DNA from: Sweltsa coloradensis
Taxonomy: Eukaryota > Arthropoda > Insecta > Plecoptera > Chloroperlidae
Length of the DNA stretch: 64,000 bases
Assembly: GCA_024449915.1 (NCBI GenBank)
Contig: JAMZAV010001043.1
Span: forward strand, 207,741 to 271,740
Reading direction: 5' to 3'
This document shows, piece by piece, positions 36,620 through 47,296 of this stretch. The position numbers and the translations under genes were made by a program. The stretch's first letter is position 1. Every line of letters starts with the position of its first letter. The notes under the pieces are model-generated. The model did not search any database. It was not told the origin of the DNA and saw nothing but the letters and a program-made list of their open reading frames with translations.

Positions 36620-37519
36620 CAGTGTTCTAAAATGTAAAGTAATTCAATTACAGTTACAGTTATAAAATAATGACACATGGAACAGTTATTGTTTGTTCTT
36701 GGATTTGGACACAAAGTTTTACAGTAAATGTAATTGGATGAGCGCAGCGAAGACTTCAATTTCACTTACCCTGAGAAGAATAGCTTATTTTTTTGTCTCG
36801 TTTGTTCGCGCTCTACCGGGCAAACAGCTTGCGATCTCGATGAAAATTTCAGGGGACCTTTGAAATCTCTGAGCTTAGATCTGCCAGGTTTTTGGGCGCG
36901 ATTGAAGAAATACTTCTCGTGAATAATGTACTTTTACGATTTAAATTTTTTTAATAGATATTATTGTGATATTTGGCCCGTAACTGGGCAAACGGCTAAT
37001 CCGATCTTGATGAAACTTTATGGGTACGTTTGAAATCCCTAAACTAAGATATGTTATGATTTTGGGGACAATCAAAGAAATAATTGTCGTACTTTTACGA
37101 TTTGTTATGTATATTTAAGTGATGTTTGGCCCGCGACAGGGCATATGGCTACTCCGATCTTGATGAAACTTCATGGATGGGTATGTTTGAATTTGAAATC
37201 ACTGAATTTAGATTTTTTTTATCATTTTGGGGACAATCAAAGAAATATTTCTCATAAAAATCGCACTGACCTTGCCACCCGCAGTTTTTCACGGCTTTTA
37301 CAACGAGGCACATGTCTGTACTGTACTGCACGAGCATGGTTGAGAAAAGTAACTGTAAAAAGTAATTGAAAACTGAGTACAATTACTTATGAAAGTAATT
37401 CTGTTACAGTTACATTAAAATAAAAGTATTTTAAGTAGGTTGATTCAATTAGGCCTATCAAAAAAAGGTAGATAATTAATTCTTCTCAATTACTTTTACT
37501 CAGTTACTTTACAACACTG
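36620..37519. mobile_element. hAT-type element with 8-bp TSD, carrying a nested HINE
   Basis: The left end CAGTGTTCTAAAATGTAAAG and right end CTTTACAACACTG (37519) are inverted and bounded by perfect AACATTAT copies (36612-36619 and 37520-37527). The subterminal AAAGTAATTCAATTACAG pattern mirrors AATTACTTTTACTCAG. An 8-bp duplication and CAG...CTG ends indicate hAT. A HINE family C copy lies in the middle, so the original element was shorter. No transposase remains. Confidence 0.82.
36734..37290 (+). mobile_element. HINE family C, copy C3, 3' truncated, nested in hAT
   Basis: It begins TTGGATGAGCG with GAAGACTTCAATTTCACTTA. The family core follows (ATGAAAATTTC, GACCTTTGAAATC, GATTGAAGAAATA) in about three degenerate repeats. 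The 176-bp units and the hairpin/CTAG end are missing, and the right border is approximate. Confidence 0.6.
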
Positions 37520-37527
37520 AACATTAT

Positions 37528-38092
37528 TCATGAAACAATATTGTAAAACATCTTTTAAAATGCACAAAATAATGGAAAACAAACCCGTAGCGGAGCCCCA
37601 TACAAGGTAGGATTGCAAAGACTACTGAATCTCCTAGCAGACTTTTAGGGAACCCAGCTTGTGAAGATTCATCAGAACTTGGCCACTACCATAAAAGTAG
37701 TCTCATTTCCCATTTTACTTTTAGACAAAAGATGTCATCAGTCAATTAAATATGCTTACTACAGATATTTGAGTTACCTATAGACTAATTTATATTAGAG
37801 GTTTGAATCAAAGGATTTACATTTGATGTCAACAGAAATTGGATTAAAATTAAACCAACCTCAGCACTTCTTGGTTGTTCCCATTTCCAGAGCTGAGCGC
37901 CCACACACGTCTAGCTGATAATACATGCAATACCATTTGATGGGACATGGGACTACTTTTTACTTTTTAGACTATAATAAGTAGGATTTTCCAGATTCAA
38001 TAGACAAATTGCCAGCTTCTTAAAAAATTCACAGGTTGGTACTATGGTACTACCAAATTCAAATATTCACACACTGGTATGAAACATCACAA
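37528..38092. other. downstream flank of the ZNF511 gene
   Basis: No recognisable feature. It lies beyond the likely polyadenylation site of the minus-strand gene. Confidence 0.45.
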
Positions 38093-38098
38093 TTTATT
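38093..38098 (-). terminator. polyadenylation signal AATAAA
   Basis: AATAAA on the minus strand lies about 104 bases past the ZNF511 stop codon. It is the nearest canonical signal downstream. Confidence 0.5.
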
Positions 38099-38201
38099 TA
38101 GGATGAACACTTTGTATGGTGTACTTTTGTTGTCAGTATCTACAGTAACATAAATAATACAATTCATTTTGATGCTTTGGGTACGAAATCAGTGAAATGT
38201 C

Positions 38202-38714
38202 TCACGTCATCGGCTCTTCAAGAGCCGAACGCAAGTCTTCTACCATCGTTGTTTCCAAGGTTGAAGACTTCTGTTCTGAACTTTGTCTTTGAAACCAATT
38301 TGTTCCTTTTGCTACTCCCCTTCTGCCACCCCTACCACCACGACCAAAGCTGAACGGTACAAAACTAGAAGATGCCGGTACACTTTTAATGTTTTTATCT
38401 GCAATGCATTCTTCAACCATGTTCTCTTCAACGTTAGTTCTGCATATGTCCATCAACTGTGTAGAATCCTTTGATTTTTTCTTTGGCCTACGCTTTTTTA
38501 CCTTTTCTTTGACATCAACGTCTGAACTTAGATGTGAGCTTATTTCCATATTTTCTGTCGTGGCACCAGATTGCTGTTTTTCCTTGATAGATTTTTGTTT
38601 TGGAACATTATCGAAACGGAAATCATGGGGGAACTTGTGGTCTGCGATACAATGGTGCCTTCGTTCTAGCGCATTTGCTAAGATGATTTCACACTGCTCC
38701 AAGAAACATCGGTA
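38202..38714 (-). CDS. ZNF511-like zinc finger protein, last exon
   Basis: This 513-nt segment encodes the C-terminal 170 residues and the stop. It follows the acceptor TTTATAG at 38715-38716 and opens YRCFLEQC, completing the third C2H2 finger (C-x4-C-x12-H-x4-H, ending ADH). Next comes HKFPHDFRFDN, the block that ZNF511 proteins carry after this finger. Then there is a Lys/Arg-rich segment (KKRRPKKKSK, a possible nuclear signal), a Ser/Glu-rich linker, and a glycine/arginine patch around FSFGRGGRGGRRG. The stop is TGA at 38204-38202. The apparent upstream methionine frame starts at a TTG and is not a real start. ZNF511 is a conserved, little-studied animal protein thought to be nuclear; its role is unproven. 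Family identity is well supported by three fingers in order, while the fine splice choice is inference. Confidence 0.85.
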   Translation of the reverse strand, partial: YRCFLEQCEIILANALERRHHCIADHKFPHDFRFDNVPKQKSIKEKQQSGATTENMEISSHLSSDVDVKEKVKKRRPKKKSKDSTQLMDICRTNVEENMVEECIADKNIKSVPASSSFVPFSFGRGGRGGRRGVAKGTNWFQRQSSEQKSSTLETTMVEDLRSALEEPMT

Positions 38715-38751
38715 CTATAAAACAAACAAGGGTAACATTAAGAGAGGTCAT

Positions 38752-39232
38752 GCGTTTTAGCTTTTAGGCAAATTGCTGTTCGTTCGGCCGACTGACACCA
38801 CACGTGTGTAAGACACATGTGTGTGAGATTTTGAACAGATGTCACGAAACGAAAGTGGAAATACCGGTATAGGGCTCTACACTAGGTAAAACAATTCTAA
38901 AATTTGTTTTAAAATAATTTCTAAAAAATAAATTAGTTTTCAGTTTTCATGAATCTTGATTTTGTTAAAAAGTCAAAAATTGACTAGGCCTAGATGAATA
39001 CAAATTTGTGATTTTTTTCTGGCTGATAAAAACAAAATTTGTAAAATCTATGACTGTAGGGCTGTCCATATATTTGTGATATTTTCTGGCTGATAACAAA
39101 ATATTAAAGTGTACGACCATAGGGCTGTCCCGGTACGGTTAGGCATATGCTTTGTCGACAACTTTGCAGAGTTTCATATGTTGGATACAACCTGGCCGAA
39201 TGACTAGCTATTTGCCAATTGCCAAATGTGTT
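38752..39232. mobile_element. family E TIR element in the ZNF511 intron
   Basis: The left AGGCAAATTGCTGTTCGTTC mirrors the right end, where GGCCGAATGACTAG leads into CTATTTGCC. Copies near 20.6 kb, 23.8 kb and 28.85 kb share the order of internal blocks (AAAAAGTCAAAAATTGACTA, then GGGCTGTCC). The copy makes up about four fifths of the 604-bp intron. Confidence 0.65.
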
Positions 39233-39318
39233 ATATTATATTCCCTTTTAAGTTTTAATAAACAGTAGGTTAGGTCTAGGCCTAAATGGACCAAATACCC
39301 TGCTCCATCTATACTCAC

Positions 39319-39520
39319 CATAGGTTTCCTCTCAGACTGTGCAAGAAAGAATGAATCGTGGCATTCCGATAAATGTAAGTCTAGCAAATGTGGAGACGGT
39401 AGTCGTTTCTTGCACTCTGCGCAAAAGTAACGATGAACTGAATTGTAATGAAGGTCAAAGTAAAACAACGAGTCAAATGTTTCCATGCATCCTGGAACAC
39501 TGCAATCAAAACGTTGTACC
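39319..39520 (-). CDS. ZNF511-like zinc finger protein, middle exon
   Basis: This 202-nt exon lies between acceptor TTTTTCACAG (39521-39530) and donor GTGAGT (39318 downward). It encodes VQRFDCSVPGC and two C2H2 fingers: C-x4-C-x12-H-x4-H (SVPG between the cysteines) and C-x2-C-x12-H-x4-H (CAEC, then LHLSECH). It ends SERKPM. The second finger followed by HDSFF and SER is the characteristic ZNF511 arrangement, where a short linker leads to a third finger. Splicing to 38714 is in phase 0 (M then Y). Splicing upstream needs two bases from the previous exon. The plus-strand ORF at 39339-39581 is an antisense shadow. Confidence 0.88.
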
Positions 39521-39540
39521 CTGTGAAAAAGAAAAGCCAT

Positions 39541-40087
39541 TAATTAACCTTCGTTTTGGGAATTGGAGAAGTTCCAGGTAATGCAGGGAAATTGTGCTGT
39601 TAAACATTGTTAGAGCCCGAGTGCAGGAAGTTTAGTTTTAGATTTTGAGCTATTAATTTAAGTTATTTCAAAACTGCCTCTATTATTGTGCATAACATAC
39701 TTTTATACACTGAGTTGCCATTTATTAGTTTAAACATGACAAAATAACTGTGGTAGGCCTACCCTATGGAGTAGGGTATTTTAGTGAAAAACATGACGAT
39801 TTTATTTTGGGACCCCCCCAACCGAAGAAGTTCCAAAATATTGTCGTTGTGCAGAAAACAAAAAACAACAAAAAAATGCATTGTGATCTAAAAACTTTCT
39901 ACCAAGCGGGATAATTGTGTCCCGCTTGGTTTATTGGCGTGACGCGGACTTAAAGTTGAATACCGGGACTGTACCGCTGGAAGCAGGACATATGGCAAAC
40001 CTAAAATAGCCCTGCAATAGCTTCTTATTACAGTTAGGCCTACCGGGCAATGTTAAATCATAGCCAACATTCCAGTTAAACGCAGTT
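39541..40087. other. ZNF511 intron 1, proximal part
   Basis: No exon or repeat is recognised apart from a C-run near 39815. Confidence 0.4.
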
Positions 40088-40994
40088 CTGTCAGACGATC
40101 GAGAAACTCGTGCAAGCTGGCTTTCCCGAGCTTATTTCTTTACCTGGTACACGACAGACAAAGAAGGTAGTTCACTGGTCTTGTGTTATGGAAGGCCTAG
40201 TGAATTCTGATTGGCGCTCTCTAACTCAACTCGCTAGGAAGTTGAACAAGATGGGACATTTTTCAGGGCTCGCGCGAGTAGGGTTGCCAACCGTCCGGAA
40301 TTTCTCCGGACAGTCCTGATTTTGATGCCTTTGTCCGGAAAGAGGAATTGCCTCATTCCGGACGGCACTTTGTCCGGAATTTGTGAAAAAGTCATATTTG
40401 TACTACATTTTATTGAATTTTAGAGTATTGCAGTGAATTAGTGTTTTTTCTCTCTAAAGTTGGTACATCAGTTGGTTTGGTAATTCGGAATCAAAGTTAG
40501 TTTCTTTCATGTAGCCGCCTTCCCCTCTTTGTATTGTATGCGCACTTGGCGAGGCGCAGGCGCTACTTGAACTCCGCCGGCCAAGGCCAACGTAACTCAA
40601 TCAGCGCTGGCGCGCAAGCAGAAACATGAGATTTCAGTTTAGTATTAGTCCGTTTGTTGGATGGATGGATGGATGGATGGATGGAACTGGTAGACAATTC
40701 GCCTCCCAAAAAGAAGAGTCATTGAATCTTTAAATTACGTATCCGGCTGTTTTGAAGGTTAAAAGGGTCAAAAAAAAATTCGCCTCCGCCGGCTGGGGCT
40801 TCGCCCCAGACCCCTTGTGTGCCCACTAAAATTGAAACTTTGTCCGAAATTCTAGTCGACCCAAGTTGGTAACCCTACGCGCGAGCCGGAGCGAGAGGCT
40901 CGACCGTGTGACCGCGAGGCGGCGAATTCCATGCAAACAAGGCTTAGCCTATTCGCAGACAGAAACTCGCGCGAGTTACTCGATGGTCTGACAG
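40088..40994. mobile_element. TIR element split by a hAT insertion
   Basis: The left CTGTCAGACGATCGAG pairs with the right CTCGATGGTCTGACAG. Inner sequences (AAACTCG and CGCGCGAGTT) also mirror. Without the inserted 599-bp hAT and its duplicated 8 bp, the host element is about 300 bp. Flanking target duplication is not clear. Confidence 0.65.
40279..40877. mobile_element. hAT-type element with perfect 8-bp TSD
   Basis: The ends TAGGGTTGCCAACCG and AGTTGGTAACCCTA are inverted and lie between identical CGCGCGAG copies (40271-40278 and 40878-40885). The left half has five CCGGA-containing repeats around GTCCGGAAT, then a GGAT microsatellite (about 40660-40685). The right half has a GC hairpin GGCTGGGGCTTCGCCCCAG at 40791-40809. 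No transposase is seen. It sits inside ZNF511 intron 1. Confidence 0.9.
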
Positions 40995-42100
40995 GCGCTG
41001 AAGGCCTCCGCCTGTTGTTACCGAGCTTTTTTCCCGGGCTATTGTGAATCGTCCTTAAAGCTAGAAACCTAGGTCTGCTTGTAGGATAGGGCCTAGGTCT
41101 AGGCTTAAATCTAAATATTGATACGTTGGATACCTATACAAAATCGCAAATTAATCCATACGTTGGATGCTTACTATTGGCCGGTTTCTCAACGTATCAA
41201 CGATGTAGCCTATACAAAAAGCAGACTATAGGTACGTTGGGAACAAAATAAAATTATAATTTCTTCCCACTATTAGCTAGATAGCTACTCCAAAATACAC
41301 CATTTGACTTTGAAAAATAACACAAGACACTACAAAACCTAACGTTTCTATTTTAAATATAAAGGACTTTCAACCGAAAAGGAGTTTTGCCAAAAGTTGA
41401 AAAAGCGGGGCGATTGTCCGCGCTCACACTACTTTGTTTTAGTCAAATTGTTATTGTTATAAGAAATCCAATATCTTATTAATTTTAGTTTTAATTTATA
41501 AAGAGTTTTTAAGCTGTTTGTTATTAGGCCTATTGATGATGTATTGTAGAACTGTATGCTTAAATGTGATGTAAAATGTAATGAAATGGCTAGAACGAGC
41601 CAAAAATAAAGAAATACATAATCTACATCTAAAAGGTTGTAATGTTTCCTTGGCCTGCATAATGAATTTACTCCTTTCCTTTGGGTCGTCGTAAAGATTT
41701 TTGATGTCTGATTGGCCCCGTGTAAGAATTCTTTTTTTTGTTAATATTTTAAATTTTTAACACGTGGGCCCTATTCCTACCCCTTATAAAAAACCAATTA
41801 TTTGTAAACCCGGGGCCCACGTACGTTTTACACGCAAATATTTATCCAGTGATAAGGCCTAGGCCTAGCCTACCCCGACTAGGCCTGGGGCCCCGGTGGC
41901 CTGGGGTAACCGCGATCCACCTCCAACTCCGTTAAAACCAAATTTAGATTACCCCAGGATAGGGGTAGGCCTGGGCCTACTATCTGGGTAGTATTGTTTT
42001 TCATGGGGTTTTCCCTGGCCCCTAGTCCTAAGTGCGGGGCCATTTTGATTTTCCCCCAGGGGCTAGCCTAGGGCTATCCCAAAGGCTGGGCCCCACTTGC
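40995..42100. other. ZNF511 intron 1, distal part
   Basis: No exon is recognised. It is rich in GGCCTAGG-type palindromic words between 41860 and 42060. Confidence 0.4.
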
Positions 42101-42249
42101 ACTTTGTGGCAGAGGTTTTCTTCATCTATATCAAATACTCCTAGTCTGCGACTGGCTTGGCAAACAGAATCACCCTCTGCAAAGAATGTATCATCTACAC
42201 GACGTCGTCCTACGCCAAGAGTTGACAAAACTTGATCGGTAGTGGTCAT
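42101..42249 (-). CDS. probable first coding exon of the ZNF511-like gene
   Basis: From ATG (42249-42247) the frame reads MTTTDQVLSTLGVGRRR, then DDTFFAEGD and about 20 more residues to CHKV. FF-x-EGD recalls the acidic FFEDGD element near the N-terminus of ZNF511 proteins. The exon would end at 42101 with a GCAAGT donor (GC-AG intron). It leaves GT to join the first G of the next exon, giving VV and preserving frame; the three exons then total 864 nt with the stop. An in-frame upstream ATG at 42360 could extend the protein by 37 residues. The GC donor and the short homology make this exon tentative. Confidence 0.5.
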
Positions 42250-42360
42250 TTTGAGGTTAGAGCTCCGCTTGCACTTCTTTGGTGACAACCAGAGTCGATA
42301 AAGAAGTTTTCCCCTTAAACTTCCTGCACTTGAGTCTCGCCAAACTGCGCCCGGGGGCAT

Positions 42361-43623
42361 TCCCAGGCGTTTTTTTTTGTTTTTTTTTGGCGGGAAGACA
42401 GATTCAAATTTTGAATTTTACGCTATAAATATTTACAATATTCGAACCTGACTTTAAAATATATTTTTGTGGTTGTTTCTGACGCGGACCATTTATTTAA
42501 AGAAGGCTGCGCGGGGAAAAAGGCAAAAAAAAAAAAATCGCCGAAAAAAAATCGAAATTTTTCCCTGTTGCCAAGAAAGCTTTACCGCCCTTTTAAAATT
42601 TTTAAATTTCCGCATGGCGGTGTCTTGAAGAATTTTCGTTTATTGCGTTTTTTGTATTTAAAATTTGGATTTATCTCGGTAAATGAAAGGATTTCTATTT
42701 AATTATTTTAAATATTTTATGCCCAGCGAAACTGTTATGTATGTCTAGGCCCCAAAAGATAACACCTAGGCCTACTAACTGTGCTAGTTCTAGGGGGCAC
42801 TTAACCAAAAGGGATTGGTTTAATGGATTGAATTTCCAAAGCCCCCAAGCCTAGTAGCCCACCACCCAGGCCCAGGCCTAGGCCCTTTTTCAATGCCCAG
42901 ACCTAGGGGTTTGGCCCCGTTTTCCACAATCGTGTTTTAGACTTAAGAAATCGTTTAAATTATAAAAAAAAAAACGATATTTTCCATTGGTTAGAGGTAC
43001 CACAATGTCATGGCCACATATAAATTTTTTCCCTTTTATTGGCGTCCTAAGGATTTGACTCTGATGGTCCGTTAAGAACCCCCCCTAGGAATACTAGGGA
43101 AGCGGACCCAAGTGTAGGGCTAGGACTTTAACTCATTTACAATATTCTAAGGCGCAAGCCTAAAACGGCCTTTTTCACGATTGAGAAAAATGCGGAGTTG
43201 GCTCCGGAATAATCTCGGGAACCTGCACTTATTAATGGAACTCACCCCCTCCCCCCAGCCCCGGGGGCCAGCGAGCTCGCGTCGCCCCGAAAAAATGCCA
43301 GCTTTTTCAACTTCCTGGGAGTCGAGGTACGGGGCCAATCAAAAACCCCCACCCAACACTGCCTTAAAAACCAATAGATGGAAGGATGGTAATAAACTCG
43401 CGCGAGTAAAAACTGTCGTGTGACGGGCCCTTAAGGCGTAATTTTTGATAGGCTCCCTTCGTGCGTCAACAACAAAATTAATGAAAAAAATGAATTGAAC
43501 TGAGGACATGGGTTTCTAGGCAACAATTATTGTTTGCCCCTCAGTTTAATTTAATTTGTTTCATTGTTTTGCGTCACTTGCAAGGAGCCTATTGCCGAGT
43601 ATGTGTTTCAATCAGGACGAATC
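42361..43623. other. presumed upstream region of the ZNF511-like gene
   Basis: No TATA-like core is obvious. The region mixes poly-T and poly-A tracts with AGGCCTAGG-rich DNA and a CG-rich patch near 43250-43300. ORFs on both strands at 43147-43423 are shadows without domains. Confidence 0.4.
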
Positions 43624-43851
43624 AAGGCGTATGGTTTATGTCGTAACGAATTGCCCAAAATCCAATTCTTACGACAGGTTTCTTACGACGAGCCAATCAC
43701 GAACAAGGAAATTCCCCACTACTACTTATTTCATTCCACAGCTGGTTATACCAAAGATTAGTCAATCTTTGGTTATACGCGCAATATGCAGGAGCAATGA
43801 AAAATGGCATGGTTGTTGTAAACGCCTAGCATTTCTTACGACTTACGCCTT
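43624..43851. mobile_element. family G short TIR element
   Basis: AAGGCGTATGG at the left and CTTACGCCTT at the right form TIRs. Internal CGAATTGCCCAAAATCC and CAATTCTTACGA match the deleted copy at 29399-29470. A perfect 10-bp hairpin lies inside at 43750-43773. Confidence 0.55.
43750..43773. repeat. 10-bp perfect hairpin
   Basis: ACCAAAGATT pairs with AATCTTTGGT around AGTC. The stem sequence reappears in a longer hairpin at 57500-57536. Confidence 0.7.
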
Positions 43852-44316
43852 AGAACTAGTTGTGAATGATGCTTTAGTCGCCTACCTACCAAAAATATAT
43901 TGAAATAATTAGGCTAGCCTAGGCTCTTCTAGGCCTAGTCCAAGGGGGGGAAGTTTGCAGATGGTGACGTCACCGGTAGGCTAGGCGGTAGCCAATCAGC
44001 GTATCCTAGTTAAAAATACTTATTGCTCATTAGCTGACCGATGCCGCCTTCATCTGCATTCTTCCGACAGGCGGGGGGGGGGCTTTGGACCTACTCATTG
44101 AGGGGTTTTGGGGAGCTTCAGCAAACCTGCATCTTTTTAAACTTCTTTGGTTGGGTGGTGGGGGATAGAAAAATGTTTTTCACTAAAATACTCCAAAATA
44201 CAAAACAAAAAACCTACAAAAAACATTTACTTTTTAAATAGGCCCTATAGCCCTAAAGGCAAAGTTCTTGACAAGATTTTTCAGCAGGGTGAACTCAAAA
44301 ATGCTGACGTACATAC
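43852..44316. other. no gene seen
   Basis: The ORFs here have no domain. A G-run occurs near 44072. Confidence 0.45.
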
Positions 44317-45059
44317 TAGGGATGACGAAACCCGACTTTTCTACGACCCGGGTACCGTCCACATTACCCGCGGGTTACCTGGGTAGTAACACAAAAAAAT
44401 CGTGGGGGGTGTCTAATGAACTGTGAAGAAACGCGCTCATCAATTATCGTAATATCTCGGACAGACGTAATGCTGTTCTATAAAAAAGACGTGCCGATGA
44501 AGTAGTATTTCATAATCACGAAAGAGGAACAGCAGCGGGCCATTAAGATAACACTCGCGCATCTGCTTTATATCTTGACACAGTCAAGTCAAGGTCACGA
44601 CCTCACGGATGCGTTGGCGCGGGGCGTGGGTGGGTTGGGGGGGGGGGGGGACTGGAGCCCGAATTAGAGTAAACAAGATAAGGAAAGGTTTAATCACCAT
44701 GGGTGATAGCTTTAAGTTTTGGACTTCTAGCAGATTGAAAACATAAGTGATGTTGGGTAATATTTACTCAGTATAATCTCTGAAAGATCGCACGAGGTTT
44801 AGGCGGGAGGGGAGGGGGGGGGCATACTCAGCACACTGCACACGTCGGCGGCAATGAACAAAGGACATTATAATTTAAAAAAAAAACGCCGCCAAGCACA
44901 AAAGATATGAGAAAGCGCAGTTTACTTTAGCCTTCCGCCTACATGTGACACCTCAATTCAGGAACCGGGTTTTTACGGGTAAACGGGTAGTGGAAACACG
45001 TACCCGTACCCGACTTTGTTGGGCGGGTACCCGATACCCGGGTACCCGTCGTCTTCCCT
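44317..45059. mobile_element. hAT-type element with near-perfect TSD
   Basis: The left TAGGGATGACGAAACCCG and right TACCCGTCGTCTTCCCT are inverted. The flanks GTACATAC (44309-44316) and ATACATAC (45060-45067) agree at seven of eight bases. Subterminal ACCCGGGTACC-type words are dense at both ends. TAGGGNTG...CCCTA ends fit hAT elements. It contains a long G-run near 44635 and is non-coding. Confidence 0.78.
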
Positions 45060-45107
45060 ATACATACCTTGATCAAATGCTATAGCCTTCAATAAATGCA
45101 ACGCATG

Positions 45108-46143
45108 CATGGGCGCCGGCAGGAATTTTAGCAGGGGGGGGCAACAACCACAATTTGTATGTTTCGTTGGGCAAGCACGGGGGGTTTGGGGGCAGAGCCC
45201 CCCAACAATAGCGCCGCAGGCGAAATTTTTTGAAAATCAGGTTTTTAGAATGCATTCGGTGGGTTTTAGAAAAAAGTAGTGGGCTGAATACGATACCGAA
45301 ATTAAGTAATTTTTGTGCAGTAGATACTAGAAAGTAAACAAAAAAACACTGTGTCTCAACTTTTTATACGGTAACTAAAATGGGTTATAAGTTGAAATGA
45401 AACACACGTTTTAAAAATAAAGGCTATATTTTAATTGCATAAAATTATAATGAATGTGACTGTTTTGATCACATTTTCTTTTTTTACATAAACTGCAACT
45501 TGTAAGTTCTCTCCAGTTGCAATGCAATGTAGAATAAAATATAAAAACATAAACACGTCTTAGAGGTCTACATCGACTAATAATATACTAGCCTACAAAT
45601 CATAGAAACGATATCTTGTTACATTATTATTATTTTTTTCAATAAATCATACACATAATATCACATAACATAAAATAAATGGAAAACGGGCGTGATTGAC
45701 TAGACTCAAAAAGGAAAATGAGAAATTTCAATGCATTACTAATAGCCTACAAACATAAACACAAATTTCTATTTAAATAAAGAATAAATTATTGTAGGCC
45801 TACCGTGTTTTGGGAGCTATTTACTAAACTCTAAACGACATGCTAAGTTTCATCTAATTATCACTTGTGCCGCTAGTACCAACTTAAAATACCGCCAAAT
45901 TCAAAGGCAGCACCGGCACCGCTAACTTTGATGAAATAGCAAAAGAAAAATCTAGCAACACTCCGCTCCCGATCAGATCATTAAATATATTAATATTATT
46001 AATATTAATTTTTCAATTGAATTTCGGTTTCACGAATACATTAATTTATATGTAATACACTCATATCGCCAGTTAAACAATTTATTTCCCTGAAATCCAG
46101 GGGGGGCAAGCGCCCCCCTTGCCCCCCCCTCCCGGCGCCCATG
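45108..46143. mobile_element. hAT-type element, 1.04 kb, perfect 8-bp TSD
   Basis: The ends CATGGGCGCCGG and CCGGCGCCCATG are exact inverses and are flanked by identical AACGCATG copies (45100-45107 and 46144-46151). G-rich and C-rich subterminal tracts follow on each side, and a GC hairpin lies at 45182-45204. The AT-rich interior shows no transposase, so it is non-autonomous. It inserted only about 40 bp from the neighbouring hAT element. Confidence 0.92.
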
Positions 46144-46151
46144 AACGCATG

Positions 46152-47296
46152 TGTGAGACTCAGTTCATACGTTTAGAATTAACTTCGGTAAATTTTGAAC
46201 TTGGGGTAGGCCCTACACCTACACCCCTACCTTTCTACACTCATTTTGTTTACAAACTCTGCCAAGCCACATTTCTTAGCAGCACACTATCATAATTATT
46301 AGGCTAGGCCTATGCTTCTTCGATGTCTTAAAAGATCATAGGCCCTACTTATTATTAAATATATTAATATTATTTATATTAATTTTTAATTAAATTTCGG
46401 TTTCACAAGGTATTATATTCAACCACTCTTGATGACAACGTCTAATACTCGACTACCATGTATACTTGTGTTGGCAAATGAGTGCAAAAAGATGGCTAAT
46501 AAATATCAATATCAATATCAATTTGGCTTAGCTCCAAACTTTTTTTCAAGGCATGTCCATGGTTTATAGCTAATGCTACAATTTCAATTTCCAGAATCAG
46601 ATGGAGACGGCAACTGCCTACATCTTCTGTTTGGGGGCCTAAGAATGCTGCAACAGTTGCAGAATAATTCCACCAACTGTCCATGGCTATTTTGTGTAAG
46701 TAATTTAGATTTAAACTTTCTCTTTGACATATTTTATGCTTTTACCAACTTTTTTTCAAGTCCAATGTTGAGTAGGCAAGGGGGTGGGGGAGCTATAGCA
46801 AGTATGTGTGTCTGATAAGCAGCATTTTAAAGGACTTATTAGAAATAGCATATTAGAAATAGCAGTCAATAAGGGCATTAGGGACGCAGGATCAATACAA
46901 TAGCCCTATAAGATGACCTCGCCACCCTGCACCCTCTCTTTTCTCTACGATCTCTGGTGGTACCTACTCTTGTATTCCCTCAATCGCCTGCATTCAAGTT
47001 AGCTTGGACTCCTCCGTTATGGCCAGGGCTTTTGTGATGTTGATAGATTTCCTACCTACCTAATATTTGCATAAATTTCTTTTCTTTTCAAGCAGGCCTA
47101 CAGCAAAATGTACAAGTTTTCAAGATACATGACGATAAATGAGCCGAGATTTAAATATCCTTTGTTTTGTGTAGAATCATTTTGATCAGCTAGGGCCTGT
47201 ATTATATTTTGTTTGTATTTTTATTCAATGGCTTCTACTGAGCACATTTCAGTACTTTTACTTTTAAGTGATTATTGCGCTAGACCTTTCTTTTAA
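46152..47296. other. mostly unannotated region around the candidate exon
   Basis: Apart from the low-confidence exon there is a (ATATCA)n-like run at about 46499-46523. No other feature is supported. Confidence 0.4.
46595..46695 (+). CDS. candidate internal exon, unidentified gene
   Basis: A 101-nt open segment lies between an acceptor (TTTCAATTTCCAG) and a donor (GTAAGT). The only open frame gives SDGDGNCLHLLFGGLRMLQQ and continues to WLFC. The GDGNCL string recalls the catalytic loop of OTU cysteine proteases (DGNCLF), but nothing else supports that. A later segment (47096-47185) begins after TTTTCAAGCAG and could follow in frame for 29 residues before a stop. The opposite strand is also open here, so this may be chance or a decayed transposon exon. 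Confidence 0.2.

Noticed and set aside
38283..38760. Plus-strand ORFs opposite the ZNF511 last exon
   Set aside because: Antisense shadows; the minus strand carries the zinc-finger and HDFRFD motifs with proper splice sites.
42028..42360. Whole 110-codon minus ORF as a separate gene
   Set aside because: Its second part fits an exon of ZNF511 ending at 42101; the rest past that point has no similarity and is likely intron.
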